The notes under the pieces were generated by a model that made no database searches, was not told the DNA's origin, and was given only the letters and a program-made list of their open reading frames with translations. Positions 8,603 through 18,146 of a stretch of DNA of 64,000 nucleotides are shown one piece after another. Both the position numbers and the translations under genes were made by a program. Positions within the stretch are counted from its first letter, which is position 1. Every line of letters starts with the position of its first letter. The stretch lies in the NCBI RefSeq assembly GCF_003114835.2, contig NZ_AP025028.1:928001-992000 (forward strand), written 5' to 3'. The DNA comes from Leptospira kobayashii. Its GTDB lineage: Bacteria; Spirochaetota; Leptospiria; Leptospirales; Leptospiraceae.

Positions 8603-10096
8603 TTAATATTTGTAGGCTTTATCCTCTTGGATAAACTTTTTCGTGGTTGTTGCCGTCGGATCTATTTCCGCCGCCTGTGAGCGGGAAGTATCCGCAGCAG
8701 TTCCATTATACCAAAGGATGCGTGATACTGTATCCGTATCCGTTCTCCATTTGAAACCGGAAGTCACTTTATTGAATTCGGAAGCAGGATGAGCCGCCGC
8801 AACGGATGTCCACTCTACGAGAGACCCGTCATAAAATGCCGTAGGATAACCTAAAATATTCAACGCTGCAAATCCGTTTACTTGCGCTTCGAAATTAGTT
8901 CGGCATTGGGAAATAACCGTTTTTCCTGCCGTATAACCTTTGTTTGCAAATATTGTTTTCAAACTGTCTTTGGAAACAAACTTAAATCCGGTAGTGGAAT
9001 CACCTAGAAGATCCGTCCATGGGAAATCTATCGCTCCTTTGATTCCACCTTCAAATAATACGAATTTTTGAGCGGGGTTTGCCGCTGCGTTAGGTGCACC
9101 CGAAAATGCCCAAGAAGTAGTGATGAAATAAGCACCCGCAGTTCCGATTGTAGTTACAGCTCCATTGAACTGAGCAGTCGGACGGGCATCCACAAGAAAC
9201 TGTGAATCGGTGATTCCCGAGAGACTTGCTTTCAAACCTGATTTTGCAATTTCATAAATATCTTCCAGTCCGAGTGTAAGAGCGGTATTGTCCACACGAA
9301 GTTGTTTTACAGAGAATCCGCCGTTGTTATTTGGAATCGTGGAACGTGTGTTAGACAGAAGACTCGCATTATTGAAATTTTTGTAGAGGTTACCGTTTAG
9401 GATGGCAAGATGTTTGATGTCCGCACCCCAATAACGCAACCAATACACTCCGCGGGCAATGTCTTGTACTCCACCGGCGTAGGTTCCTTTGTTTGCTGCG
9501 GTATCGTAAGCGCCCTGTGTTCCGCCGGTCGCACTTCCATTGATCAGAGTGGTCGTTGTTCCGACAGCAAATACTACCAAATCTTTGCTTAGGTCGATTC
9601 CAAATGCTTTTAACCATTCATCCACATATGCTCCGTTTGCTTGGTAGCGAACTGAATTTTTAATTAGCCCGGAATCTCTCGTTTGATTGAAACGAAAGTT
9701 GGAAGTTCCTCCGGTTTGATAATCATCCAAATGATAGACATAGACGCCTTTCGAAGCATCCGCTTTTACATAAGAACCTTTAGTGCCTGGTTCATAACGA
9801 TCAGCCGCATCCGTTTGCAAAATGATCAATTTTCCCGAAATATGAGAGGGTTTGTTCGCAGTCCAATCGCTGACCCAAGTTTCCAATTTGGATGCTTCGA
9901 TCAGTCCGTATTCGTTTTTGGAATAATCTGCATTTGATTCGTTTACCAGATCACTGACCGAATTGACTTTTATTCCATTGCTTAGATACAAAAGTGCTGC
10001 AAGTAGAGGTGTATTATCTTTATCCTTTTCCTTGCAGGAGAATCCTAAAAAGGCAAAGGCCAACAGTAGACCCGTTAATATCGATATTTTTTTCAT
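8603..10096 (-). CDS. Tandem-rhodanese lipoprotein A
   Basis: This 497-residue protein has a lipoprotein signal (MKKISILTGLLLAFAFLGFSC, Cys at 21) and a charged linker. Two rhodanese-like domains follow. The first (about residues 55-255, with WLRYWGADIKHLAILNG) lacks a catalytic Cys. The second (about 280-430) ends in VISQCRTNFEA, placing C398 in the sulfurtransferase active-site loop, followed by the typical GYPTAFYDGSLVEW segment. It is paralogous to the proteins at 30440-31927 and 33413-34864. It probably binds or transfers sulfur at the envelope; the substrate is unknown. AGGAGT lies 7 bases before the ATG. It sits between fabG and acpP, transcribed against both. Confidence 0.8.
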   Translation of the reverse strand: MKKISILTGLLLAFAFLGFSCKEKDKDNTPLLAALLYLSNGIKVNSVSDLVNESNADYSKNEYGLIEASKLETWVSDWTANKPSHISGKLIILQTDAADRYEPGTKGSYVKADASKGVYVYHLDDYQTGGTSNFRFNQTRDSGLIKNSVRYQANGAYVDEWLKAFGIDLSKDLVVFAVGTTTTLINGSATGGTQGAYDTAANKGTYAGGVQDIARGVYWLRYWGADIKHLAILNGNLYKNFNNASLLSNTRSTIPNNNGGFSVKQLRVDNTALTLGLEDIYEIAKSGLKASLSGITDSQFLVDARPTAQFNGAVTTIGTAGAYFITTSWAFSGAPNAAANPAQKFVLFEGGIKGAIDFPWTDLLGDSTTGFKFVSKDSLKTIFANKGYTAGKTVISQCRTNFEAQVNGFAALNILGYPTAFYDGSLVEWTSVAAAHPASEFNKVTSGFKWRTDTDTVSRILWYNGTAADTSRSQAAEIDPTATTTKKFIQEDKAYKY

Positions 10097-10515
10097 GATT
10101 TTGACTCCTGATGATTTAAAATCACCTTTTTTTTCTATATTTCGGATGTGCTGATGATATTTATATATAAAATTCGCGATAACGAACTATTATTCCGTTA
10201 TTACGGACTATAATATTGGAAAAAAGTCTAATAGGGTAATCAGTGAAGAATGCTGGTGCGGCAATTGGTCTTGAAATCTTCGATTTATAAGGGTTTTAGG
10301 ATCTTTTTGGCTTGGCACAATAGAAGGAAAGCGTGTAATATTAGTTAAACGATGGCATTTTTATGGCTCCTGCAACAATTAGAAAATAATCTATTTAGAC
10401 TTGCCAAAATTTTCGACAATTCCATTTTAAAAAAACGCTGGGCACTTCCGTGCGTGCTAGCGAAAACAACTTAACATTTTGTCCCAATAGTTGGGGCATT
10501 AGCCTGGAGGAACAC
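10097..10515. other. Intergenic promoter region between lipoprotein A and acpP
   Basis: This 419-base AT-rich stretch separates divergent genes, so promoters for both must lie here. It holds TCCGT-TATT-ACGGA (a 5-bp inverted repeat near 10192-10205). About 75 bases before the acpP start codon there is a TTGCCA...ATTTTA pair that could act as -35/-10. No open frame is supported. Confidence 0.5.
10481..10497 (+). promoter_or_regulatory. Hairpin in acpP leader
   Basis: GTCCCAA and TTGGGGC form a 7-bp stem (one T-G pair) around a TAG loop. It ends 8 bases before the GGAGGA ribosome-binding site of acpP. It may affect mRNA stability or access to the start site; this is inference. Confidence 0.35.
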
Positions 10516-10749
10516 ATGGCAGATTTCGAAAAAATTAAGTCAATCATCGTTGAACAACTTGGTGTTGATGAGTCAGAAGTAAATATCGACGCTCATTTCA
10601 TCAATGATCTCGGTGCGGACTCTCTTGATACAGTTGAATTAGTTATGGCTCTTGAAGAAGAGTTTGGCGTGGAAATTTCTGACGAAATCGCAGAAAAAAT
10701 CCAAACAGTTGGCGATGTAATCAAACACATCGATACACTTAAACAGTAA
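10516..10749 (+). CDS. acpP: Acyl carrier protein
   Basis: This 77-residue acidic protein carries the growing acyl chain on phosphopantetheine. The attachment site is S36 in [18 protein letters not shown]. The ATG at 10516 is preceded by GGAGGA; an upstream in-frame start would add non-homologous residues. A terminator follows directly. The gene normally follows fabG, but here they are separated by the minus-strand FadL/lipoprotein block. Confidence 0.97.
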   Translation: MADFEKIKSIIVEQLGVDESEVNIDAHFINDLGADSLDTVELVMALEEEFGVEISDEIAEKIQTVGDVIKHIDTLKQ

Positions 10750-10760
10750 TTCCCAATTTT

Positions 10761-10798
10761 AAAACCGGGTTTCCTCCCAAAGGGGAACCCGGATTTTT
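10761..10798 (+). terminator. Rho-independent terminator after acpP
   Basis: CCGGGTTTCC pairs with GGGAACCCGG around a short loop, then ATTTTT. It lies 15 bp after the acpP stop and just before rnc, so rnc transcription must come from read-through or a weak promoter. Confidence 0.85.
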
Positions 10799-10806
10799 CC
10801 CCGCCT

Positions 10807-11547
10807 TTGCATCATTCTCACACTCATCACGATTCTAAAAATTGGCAAAATCCTGCCAGAATGGGAGAACTGAACTCCATTCAATCTCTTACGGATACAA
10901 AGTTCAAAGATCTTAAAATCCTTCACCAAGCATTTGTTCATAGATCTTTTGCCAATGAACTCGATCGGGATCATCTGGACAATGAACGGTTGGAATTTTT
11001 AGGCGACTCCATTCTCGGATTACTTGCTGCAGATTATCTCTATCGTTCTCTTCCCAAAGGAAAAGAAGGAAAACTTGCAAAATTAAAAAGTAAAATCGTA
11101 TCCGCTCCTGCTATCGCAGCCATCGCCCGAAAGTATAAATTCAATCAATTTCTACTGCTTGGAAAAGGTGAAAAAGAAAAAGGAGAATTCAATACCAATC
11201 TGCAAGCTGATTGTTTCGAAGCATTTCTCGGCGCCCTGTATTTGGATCAAGGTTTGGAAGAATGCAGACGTTTCTTAGAACCTAACTTCAAGAATATGGA
11301 ACAATTGCTGGATGAAGTGGAAGAAACAAAAGATTTTAAAACTATTTTACAGGAACATTGCCAGAAAAAGTGGAAGAAAATTCCGATCTATGAAGTAATG
11401 AGGGAAGAAGGTCCTGATCACGAAAAATTGTTTTTGATTGCAGTCTCTTTGGATCATGTATTCCAAACGGAAGGCAAAGGAAAAAACAAACGTTCTGCCG
11501 AACAAAATGCAGCAAAACTTGCTTTATCCAAATTGGGTTTATTATGA
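10807..11547 (+). CDS. rnc: Ribonuclease III
   Basis: This 246-residue protein cleaves double-stranded RNA in rRNA and mRNA processing. The catalytic signature NERLEFLGD is at residues 59-67, with the second acidic cluster around DCFEAFLGALYLD. The C-terminal third is a dsRNA-binding domain (FKTILQEHCQK ... SAEQNAAKLALSKLG). The start is uncertain: TTG at 10807 lies nearly in the preceding terminator, and ATG at 10861 would remove 18 His-rich residues. It follows acpP, as in many genomes, and overlaps the nudix gene by 4 bp. Confidence 0.93.
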   Translation: MHHSHTHHDSKNWQNPARMGELNSIQSLTDTKFKDLKILHQAFVHRSFANELDRDHLDNERLEFLGDSILGLLAADYLYRSLPKGKEGKLAKLKSKIVSAPAIAAIARKYKFNQFLLLGKGEKEKGEFNTNLQADCFEAFLGALYLDQGLEECRRFLEPNFKNMEQLLDEVEETKDFKTILQEHCQKKWKKIPIYEVMREEGPDHEKLFLIAVSLDHVFQTEGKGKNKRSAEQNAAKLALSKLGLL

Positions 11548-12008
11548 TTGATTTTTTATTTAAGAAGAAAGGATTACGGGTTCGGGTTGCAGCTCTCATT
11601 CAAGATAAGAAAGGAAAGGTGTTGCTCATCCAGCAGACGAAAAAAGGTCAGGGGTATTGGTTGTTACCCGGCGGCGGAATTGAGTTCGGAGAATCAGCAG
11701 AAGAAGCCCTGCAAAGAGAATTGAAAGAGGAATTGGAATTGGATGTAGTATCCTCCGCATTTTTACTATTAAACGAATCCATCGATCCTAAAAAACAAAG
11801 ACATCTGATCCAATTGGTATTTCAGGTGAAAGTAAAAGAACAAGTTCCTAAAATCAACCCGAAGGAAAAAGTAATCTCCGGATTCGGGTATTTCACATTT
11901 GAAGAATTGCAAAAGCTGGATCTTAGACCGGATATCAAAGAATATTTCAAAAGCAAAAAAAGATCTCTTTCTACGTATGTGCCTAGCAAATGGGTAGCTG
12001 AGTCATGA
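11544..12008 (+). CDS. NUDIX hydrolase
   Basis: This 154-residue protein has a Nudix box at residues 44-66 (G-x5-E-x7-REL-x-EE), with Glu where the usual Gly near the end would be. Such enzymes hydrolyse nucleoside diphosphates linked to other groups; the substrate cannot be told. It starts by ATGA overlap with rnc and ends by ATGA overlap with aroB, so the three are translationally coupled. Confidence 0.88.
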   Translation: MIDFLFKKKGLRVRVAALIQDKKGKVLLIQQTKKGQGYWLLPGGGIEFGESAEEALQRELKEELELDVVSSAFLLLNESIDPKKQRHLIQLVFQVKVKEQVPKINPKEKVISGFGYFTFEELQKLDLRPDIKEYFKSKKRSLSTYVPSKWVAES

Positions 12009-13105
12009 TATTGCAGTCAAGAACAGTCGAAGGTGCAGGTTTTCAATATCCTGTGGAACTTCATGAAGACCTAAGCGGCCTTCGGGAAAAACTGGAAACG
12101 CTCAAAAAGGTTTCCCGCTTCATCATTATTACCAACAGAGATATTGCAGGTATTTATGAAAAATATCTGATCAAGGAAATCCGATCCATCAAAGTTCCTT
12201 ATCATATCATTTATGTTAAGGCCGGCGAAAAAAACAAACATATCGACAGGTTGAAAAAAGTTTTCCATGAAATGGTAAAACAGGATACGGATAGAAAAGC
12301 GGTCATTATTGCTTTCGGAGGGGGAGTGATCGGAGACTTTGCCGGGTTTGTCGCTGCGACTTACCAACGTGGGATTCGGTTTGTTCAAGTTCCTACGACT
12401 TTACTCGCTTGTGTGGATTCTTCCGTGGGCGGAAAAGTCGCAGTCAACTTGGACTTGGGCAAAAATATGATAGGAGCATTCCACCAACCGGAATTCGTTT
12501 TTGCTCCTTTGTTTACATTATCCACTTTACCTTCCAGGGAATGGAGTTGCGGGATTGCCGAGATCGTCAAACACGCGTTCCTTTCCGGAGGAGACTTTTT
12601 AGAAAAAATCTCCCGAATGAAAAGATCCGATTTTACTTCCGAATCCGAGATACTTCGTTACTCGATAGACGAATCCGTAAGGTTTAAGGCGGAAATCGTT
12701 TCCCAGGATGAAAGAGAGTCAGGAGTCCGTGCTATTTTGAATTTGGGCCATACTACGGGCCATGCGATCGAGTCTTTGACCAAGTATTCCAAATATTCAC
12801 ACGGAGAGGCAGTTGCTATGGGACTTGTGACCGCACTTCTGCTTTCGGAACGTGTACTTGGTTTTTCCCGTGAAAATCTGAAAACAGCGATTCGTATTAT
12901 GAAATCTCTCGGGCTTCCCCGTGGTATCAATGAAAATCCCTCAAAAATCATCGAGCATATGGAACATGATAAAAAAAGAGAGGGCAATACTTTAAATTTC
13001 GTGTTATTGGAAGACTTCGGCAAATACAAGTTTGGTGTTCCTGTTGAAAGGGATCTGGTTTTGGAGATTCTTAAATTTCAAAAAGGCTGGGATGAACTTG
13101 GGTGA
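12005..13105 (+). CDS. aroB: 3-dehydroquinate synthase
   Basis: This 366-residue enzyme makes 3-dehydroquinate from DAHP in the shikimate pathway, using NAD and a metal. The NAD-binding GGGVIGDFAGFVAATYQRG and the QVPTTLLACVDSSVGGKVAVN signature are intact. The metal-binding Glu/His region (LNLGHTTGHAIE, then HGEAVAMG) is also present. It overlaps the nudix gene by 4 bp and the mscS-type gene by 14 bp. Confidence 0.96.
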   Translation: MILQSRTVEGAGFQYPVELHEDLSGLREKLETLKKVSRFIIITNRDIAGIYEKYLIKEIRSIKVPYHIIYVKAGEKNKHIDRLKKVFHEMVKQDTDRKAVIIAFGGGVIGDFAGFVAATYQRGIRFVQVPTTLLACVDSSVGGKVAVNLDLGKNMIGAFHQPEFVFAPLFTLSTLPSREWSCGIAEIVKHAFLSGGDFLEKISRMKRSDFTSESEILRYSIDESVRFKAEIVSQDERESGVRAILNLGHTTGHAIESLTKYSKYSHGEAVAMGLVTALLLSERVLGFSRENLKTAIRIMKSLGLPRGINENPSKIIEHMEHDKKREGNTLNFVLLEDFGKYKFGVPVERDLVLEILKFQKGWDELG

Positions 13106-13997
13106 AAATATAAAAGAATTTTATCTGGAGCTGAACCCATTCCGCTTGGTTCTGGATACGCAAAGAGGATTTTCCGCAACCATAGTCCTCTTCGCATATA
13201 TGTTGCTATTTGCAATATTGATCTATAAGATCACCATGATCGTTTTGGAAAGGGTTCGCCCTGCAAAAGACGTAGCACATGAATACAATCGAAGAAAAGT
13301 ACTACGCACCGGGTATCTCGGTTTTTTTATAATCATCTACTTACCTATTATTTTTTCCAGTCTTCAATTATTGCCGACTGTTCTCGGTTTGGCGGGAGCG
13401 GGTATCGTCATTTCTTTGAAAGAAGTTTGGCTCAATATGGTCGGTTGGTTTATGATCATGGGAGGAAACGGTTTTAAAGTAGGGGATCGGATCGAGATCG
13501 ATAATATCAAAGGAGATGTTGTCAATATCGGATTTTTAAAGTTCAGCCTACTTGAAATTTCGGGAGATCCGAAAGCGGAACAATCTACGAACAGACTCAT
13601 TCATTTTCCCAACTTTAACATAGTTTTGCATCGGTTTTTTTTGGTATCGGATGCTATGGACTTTGTTTGGGACGAATTCAAAATTTCCCTGACCGTGGAT
13701 TCGGATTGGGAAAAGGCCGAAAAAATCTGTAATCATATTCTACATGAAGAACTGGTGCTTGCGCCTGAGTTGGTAGATGAAAAAATAAGGGAATTATCCA
13801 AAAACTATCTTGTGAGATTAGGAAAATCCACTCCCATAGTGTATACTTCTTTGGAACCGGAAGGGTATATACTTTTGTCGCTTCGTTATTTGACACCCAT
13901 CCGATCCAAGCGGCTCAACCGAATTCTAATTTCAAAAGAAATACTGAGACAATTTAAAAATGAAACTGAAATCCATTTTCTCCAACCTAAAAGATAA
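13092..13997 (+). CDS. Small-conductance mechanosensitive channel family protein
   Basis: This protein has about 301 residues. Three membrane segments lie near residues 22-45, 68-90 and 95-120. They are followed by the MscS pore/beta-domain junction (GLAGAGIVISLKEVWLN, then FKVGDRIEIDNIKGDVVNIG). MscS channels release solutes on hypo-osmotic shock. The ATG at 13092, inside the end of aroB, gives a sensible N-terminus; a longer frame from 13032 would overlap aroB further. The C-terminus overlaps the next gene by 38 bp. Confidence 0.85.
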   Translation: MNLGENIKEFYLELNPFRLVLDTQRGFSATIVLFAYMLLFAILIYKITMIVLERVRPAKDVAHEYNRRKVLRTGYLGFFIIIYLPIIFSSLQLLPTVLGLAGAGIVISLKEVWLNMVGWFMIMGGNGFKVGDRIEIDNIKGDVVNIGFLKFSLLEISGDPKAEQSTNRLIHFPNFNIVLHRFFLVSDAMDFVWDEFKISLTVDSDWEKAEKICNHILHEELVLAPELVDEKIRELSKNYLVRLGKSTPIVYTSLEPEGYILLSLRYLTPIRSKRLNRILISKEILRQFKNETEIHFLQPKR

Positions 13998-14706
13998 TAC
14001 ATTCGTATCTTACCTTCTCCAACTCGTATTCATTATGGGTCTTAGTTTTGTTTTGTCCCCTTGTAAAGGAAAGGGAGAAAGGCCGAAAGAAGTACCCGAG
14101 TCCGCCAGATACAATCGGAAGGCCAATGTTTATACTGCGGTCATAGACGGAAAAGAAATGGGCTGGTTTGAAACAGGAGCCCTTGTTTCGAAAACCGAAG
14201 TCAATGAGTTCGGGATTGCAAACGGAAAATCGGAAAAATACGAGTATCAAACCGGAGCCGTTATTGCAACCGGAGAATATAAAATGATGGAACGAACGGG
14301 GATTTGGCGATGGAGTTTTTCCGACGGACTTCCTTATTATGAAATGAATTTCACTCCCGGGGTTCGTAAAAAACAATTTTGGATGTCGGTTTTGGAATGG
14401 GGAAATGAAAACGGGCCTTATATCCGATACTTTGAAAACGGAAGAGTCAGCGAACGTGGGTTTTACGATGGCGGAAATCGGGCGGGTGATTGGGTGAAAT
14501 ACTATCCTGATACGAAAATAGAATCCAAAGGTTCCTACATTGCGGATAAAAAAGTAAGCGAGTGGTTTTATTATTATCCGGATGGAAAAAAGGAAGCTTA
14601 CGAGCGTTTTACGGAAGAAGGTGATCTGGAATACAGAGTCACCTATTATCCGAATGGAAACGTTTGGTGTGAAACCAAAAAAACAAGCGATTCCGTTTGT
14701 ATTTGA
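13960..14706 (+). CDS. MORN-repeat-type exported protein
   Basis: This 248-residue protein has an N-terminal hydrophobic segment (about residues 16-33). It ends LSPCKGKGE, a possible but non-standard lipoprotein signal. At least five YwqK/MORN-like repeats follow (for example GPYIRYFENGRVSERGFYDG, GDWVKYYPDTKIESKGSY, SEWFYYYPDGKKEAY). Such repeats form surface-exposed beta-hairpins, and the role is unknown. It overlaps the channel gene by 38 bp and ends 10 bp from a convergent gene; the junction includes the perfect palindrome AGCTTTAAAGCT. Confidence 0.75.
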   Translation: MKLKSIFSNLKDNTFVSYLLQLVFIMGLSFVLSPCKGKGERPKEVPESARYNRKANVYTAVIDGKEMGWFETGALVSKTEVNEFGIANGKSEKYEYQTGAVIATGEYKMMERTGIWRWSFSDGLPYYEMNFTPGVRKKQFWMSVLEWGNENGPYIRYFENGRVSERGFYDGGNRAGDWVKYYPDTKIESKGSYIADKKVSEWFYYYPDGKKEAYERFTEEGDLEYRVTYYPNGNVWCETKKTSDSVCI

Positions 14707-14716
14707 GCTTTAAAGC

Positions 14717-15745
14717 TTAAAACTCGGTTCCTTTCTCAAGGAGACCGGTATTTGTTTGAAGAATATCTATATTGAAAAGCAATAAGCTGAAGAGAAAGGT
14801 TACAAAGAATACGACCAGGATCAGCCCGAAGATTCCTAGAAAACCATTTCTTAAAAAACGAAACTGCAGATAAGATACACTGACCAATGTGTTTTGAAGA
14901 GAGGACAGTTGTTTTTCTCCTCCCACCTTGCTATAATTATAGATATAGAAACCCGATAGAAGCCCCAAGAGAGACAGAATAAAGATTCCGAATTCGGTAA
15001 CATAATATTTTTGCAATAGGAAGAGAGGAATATAAATGAAATTTCCGATCAAAACTCCTACCAGAATGATCACTAAAAAATGAGCCAGTAGCTTTAGATA
15101 AGAAGCCCTGGAACTGGGAACAGGAGCGCGTCCTTCTTCTTCCAGAGCAGAGGAATGTTTGAGCGTTTCGAATGTAAGAGGTTCTTTTTTCCCCTTTTCA
15201 ATGTATACGGAGGAAAGAATACAAAGAACAAAGCTGGTAAGAAAAAAGGCAACTCCCGCCCAGGCCCAGATTCCTCCTTCCGTCGCGATCCTCAGATGGA
15301 CTAAAGTCTGTTGCAAAGTCCAAAAAATCCCCAACCAGAATAATCCCCGGTTCAAAGGTAGATAGAACCATGCTTTGTATAGAAAGGAAACAAATGCGGA
15401 GAAACAAAGTAACATGTAAAAAGTAAGAATGAAAAACAATATTCTCTGTCCGATCAGGATACGTTTGAGAGTGTCGATGGATTCTTCCGGAGTCGTGTCG
15501 ATAGGAAGTTCTTCCTTTTGCAACTCGCTGATCATATGACTCAGGTAATCGATTCTGAACCAGACTCCTTTTTTGATTTCAATTTTTTGTTCCGGCGGGC
15601 TTAGGTTGATGTCTTCTTTTGCATCCATACTGACGGAGATCGGTTCAGAGACAGCCAGCTCGTAGTCAACTAACATGGAATGTAACGCTAACAATAGCAA
15701 AAAAATAGGGGTAAGGATTGGAATTAGTCTTTGGTGTTTCTTCAT
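14717..15745 (-). CDS. Multi-pass membrane protein of unknown function
   Basis: This 342-residue protein was not recognised. It has an N-terminal membrane segment (about residues 8-26), a soluble exported-looking loop (30-95), then roughly six further hydrophobic segments. A charged cytoplasmic-type loop (EKGKKEPLTFETLK) sits in the middle. It lies 4 bp after the gene at 15750-16733 and is probably cotranscribed with it. Confidence 0.7.
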   Translation of the reverse strand: MKKHQRLIPILTPIFLLLLALHSMLVDYELAVSEPISVSMDAKEDINLSPPEQKIEIKKGVWFRIDYLSHMISELQKEELPIDTTPEESIDTLKRILIGQRILFFILTFYMLLCFSAFVSFLYKAWFYLPLNRGLFWLGIFWTLQQTLVHLRIATEGGIWAWAGVAFFLTSFVLCILSSVYIEKGKKEPLTFETLKHSSALEEEGRAPVPSSRASYLKLLAHFLVIILVGVLIGNFIYIPLFLLQKYYVTEFGIFILSLLGLLSGFYIYNYSKVGGEKQLSSLQNTLVSVSYLQFRFLRNGFLGIFGLILVVFFVTFLFSLLLFNIDILQTNTGLLEKGTEF

Positions 15746-15749
15746 TTGA

Positions 15750-16733
15750 TTAGAGATAAACTATCATGGCGATCATTCCCGCCGCAATTAATACAAGTAA
15801 TACGATAAAAGGCATGATTTGAAAAGAGTCTTCGGAATCTTTCTGTTTTTGGGGTTGGCCTGCTTTCCTTGCGGCAGTGATGGATGCAGGTGATGTCAAT
15901 ACGGGAGCAGCTCCGGCGGAACTGTCAAAGGTTTTGATCTTTACGGAATTTTCCTCTTCCACTATCTTTCCGTAAACCTGTTCATTGATCTTGATCACCA
16001 CTTCCGAAATATTTTTTGAGTTAGAAATGTTTACGATCTTTGCGGGAACTTGTTTGATGTTACCCGATTCTTCTTTTAGTTCCAAGCTTTCGATGATGGC
16101 ATTTGTAATCGGATCTCCCGGCAACAAACGGATAAAAACATTATCTCCTCCTTTCAGTTCGGAAAGAGGTGTCCCGTTAACAGGGGAAAGTTGAAAACGA
16201 AACTGAATCAGTTGTTTGTCGGGAGGAATGATAAATCCGGAAGTAGCGGGAACGATTACGGGAGGCGCTTCTTTTCTTGCGATCTCTTCTTCATCAACCG
16301 TAGTTTTTTCGATATCTGCTGGATCGATCAGTTCATAATGGATCTCGACTCTCGGATTGGAATTGCCTGCGGTACGATTGTGGATTTGAGTAAAAATAAA
16401 TTCGATTCTGTCTACAAGATTGTGATCTATGTAGTGAAACAATTCCTCTAAAAAACTCTCCGAGTTAAAAGAGGACTTTAAAACTTCATGAATGGACTTG
16501 GTGATGTTTTTGAGTTGATCACCTTTGTAGATAACTCTTTGGGTTCTGTTATAAAAGTCCTGAAATGTGGACTTGACCGGGAGTAAAATCAAAGGGCTAC
16601 CGCTTGCCACTCCTTCAAACTTGATGGTACGGATTCCGATTGGGTCCAAAACCGCCGCAAACATAGAATAGACCATGTTCGTTTCGTCCCGCACAACAAC
16701 CTTAATAGAATAGTAATTTGGAGTGTCTGGCAT
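15750..16733 (-). CDS. Tail-anchored protein of unknown function
   Basis: About 327 residues from the ATG at 16733. The N-terminal half (NYYSIKVVVRDETNMVYSMFAAVLDP) has no recognised domain. A Pro/Ala-rich linker follows, then a second folded region, and a single C-terminal membrane segment (IMPFIVLLVLIAAGMIAMIVYL). The TTG further upstream at 16778 is more likely the -35 box of its own promoter than a start. Cotranscribed with the membrane protein downstream. Confidence 0.65.
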   Translation of the reverse strand: MPDTPNYYSIKVVVRDETNMVYSMFAAVLDPIGIRTIKFEGVASGSPLILLPVKSTFQDFYNRTQRVIYKGDQLKNITKSIHEVLKSSFNSESFLEELFHYIDHNLVDRIEFIFTQIHNRTAGNSNPRVEIHYELIDPADIEKTTVDEEEIARKEAPPVIVPATSGFIIPPDKQLIQFRFQLSPVNGTPLSELKGGDNVFIRLLPGDPITNAIIESLELKEESGNIKQVPAKIVNISNSKNISEVVIKINEQVYGKIVEEENSVKIKTFDSSAGAAPVLTSPASITAARKAGQPQKQKDSEDSFQIMPFIVLLVLIAAGMIAMIVYL

Positions 16734-16744
16734 AAGGTTCTTTT

Positions 16745-16778
16745 TTGACAGTATCCCTCCAACGGAGAAAGCTGTCAA
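16745..16778. promoter_or_regulatory. Divergent promoter region with inverted TTGACAG repeat
   Basis: TTGACAG at 16745-16751 and its complement CTGTCAA at 16772-16778 face each other, separated by 20 bases. On the minus strand TTGACA (16778-16773) is followed after 17 bases by GATACT (16755-16750), a good sigma70-type promoter for the tail-anchored protein. The plus-strand copy faces lolC/E but has no clear -10. The symmetry may also serve as an operator. Confidence 0.55.
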
Positions 16779-16793
16779 AAAGATTAGGTTTGC

Positions 16794-18146
16794 ATGGGAA
16801 TCGTCACATTAATTACTACCAGATACATTCGCGGGTCTCGCGTTTTAGGATTTTTATCCATCAAGTCCAGGCTTTCCTTTATCGTCATGGCGGTGGGGGT
16901 TTCTTTGCTTGTTGTCGTACTCTCCATTTTCAACGGATTCCAAAAACAGGTGAAAGAATCGCTCTGGCAGGGCGGTCCGCACATCACGATCGAAAATTCG
17001 TTCGGTTCAGGCGCAATCTACGACTACGAGAAAGTAATTTCCCATTTGCAGAGTGATCCGAAACTCAAGGATTTCATTATTTCCGTGGAAGGAAATATCA
17101 CAAGCCACGGACTCATCCAAAGCAATAATAACTTTAACCCAATTATGATACGTGCCGTGCCGATTGATTCGGTGGAAAGGCTGCTTCAGAACGGCCTTCC
17201 CAATTTCCCTAGGATTCTGCATTACAACCGTGATGAAATTCAGAATATCAATTCGAAAAAACTGGTAGTGATCGGAAAAGAGATGAGCGCCATTTTCGGA
17301 TACGGGATGGGACGTGAAATCACTATGGCAGTTCCGGGAGGAAGGTTTACTGTGGAGAGGGGGGTTCAGGTGAACGTTCAGACTTTCCGACTAACAGGAC
17401 TTTTTAAAACGGGTTATTATAATTACGATTCCAAATTCGTATTTCTGTCTTTGCCTGTTGCTCAGGATTTTTTCAAAATGAAAGATGCAGTGAATCAAAT
17501 AGCAATTAAGGTAAGTTCACTGGACGATCTGAAACAAACAAAAGTTAGGATATTAAACCGCTTGAACGAAGACAATTGGGATCCTTCCATTCAGGAAAAA
17601 GCTTCCTGGTCGGTCAGAACCATTGCGGAAGAACAGGAAAATTTTCTAGCGGCACTTCGTTTGGAAAAAACAATCATCTCCATCATTGTATTTTTATTCA
17701 TAGTACTTGCAGCGCTTGGAATGGTAGCTACGGTTCACTCTCTCGTGCGTGCTAAAAGAAAATCCATAGGAACTTTGAAAGCACTCGGGCTCGCTTCCAA
17801 CGATATACTTCTGATTTTCACACTCAATGCCATGGTAGTCGGGATTCTTTCTTCCCTGGTCGGAGGAATGTGGGGAATATTCGTCGCAACAAAACTGGAA
17901 GTGATCATCAGCGGTCTCTCAGAAATCATCAATTCTGTAGGTAGTACATTGAATCCGGGGGACTGGAATCATGTGGAACTGGTTCCGAAAGATATTTATT
18001 ATTTCGATCATATCCCGGTGGATATCGATATTTCCTTTATTTTTATGGTAACAACGGCTTCAACCATCTTGTCCGGGTTAGCTGGATACTTCCCTGCACG
18101 CTGGGCTGCAAATTTAAATCCTGTGGATACAATTCGAAATGACTAA
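16794..18146 (+). CDS. Lipoprotein-releasing ABC transporter permease (LolC/LolE family)
   Basis: This 450-residue inner-membrane protein has an N-terminal membrane segment (about residues 26-48), a large periplasmic MacB-like domain, and three C-terminal membrane segments (near 290, 340 and 415). The N-terminus [31 protein letters not shown] is typical. With LolD it extracts lipoproteins for transport to the outer membrane. Only one permease gene is present, so it may act as a homodimer. It overlaps lolD by 8 bp. Confidence 0.9.
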   Translation: MGIVTLITTRYIRGSRVLGFLSIKSRLSFIVMAVGVSLLVVVLSIFNGFQKQVKESLWQGGPHITIENSFGSGAIYDYEKVISHLQSDPKLKDFIISVEGNITSHGLIQSNNNFNPIMIRAVPIDSVERLLQNGLPNFPRILHYNRDEIQNINSKKLVVIGKEMSAIFGYGMGREITMAVPGGRFTVERGVQVNVQTFRLTGLFKTGYYNYDSKFVFLSLPVAQDFFKMKDAVNQIAIKVSSLDDLKQTKVRILNRLNEDNWDPSIQEKASWSVRTIAEEQENFLAALRLEKTIISIIVFLFIVLAALGMVATVHSLVRAKRKSIGTLKALGLASNDILLIFTLNAMVVGILSSLVGGMWGIFVATKLEVIISGLSEIINSVGSTLNPGDWNHVELVPKDIYYFDHIPVDIDISFIFMVTTASTILSGLAGYFPARWAANLNPVDTIRND

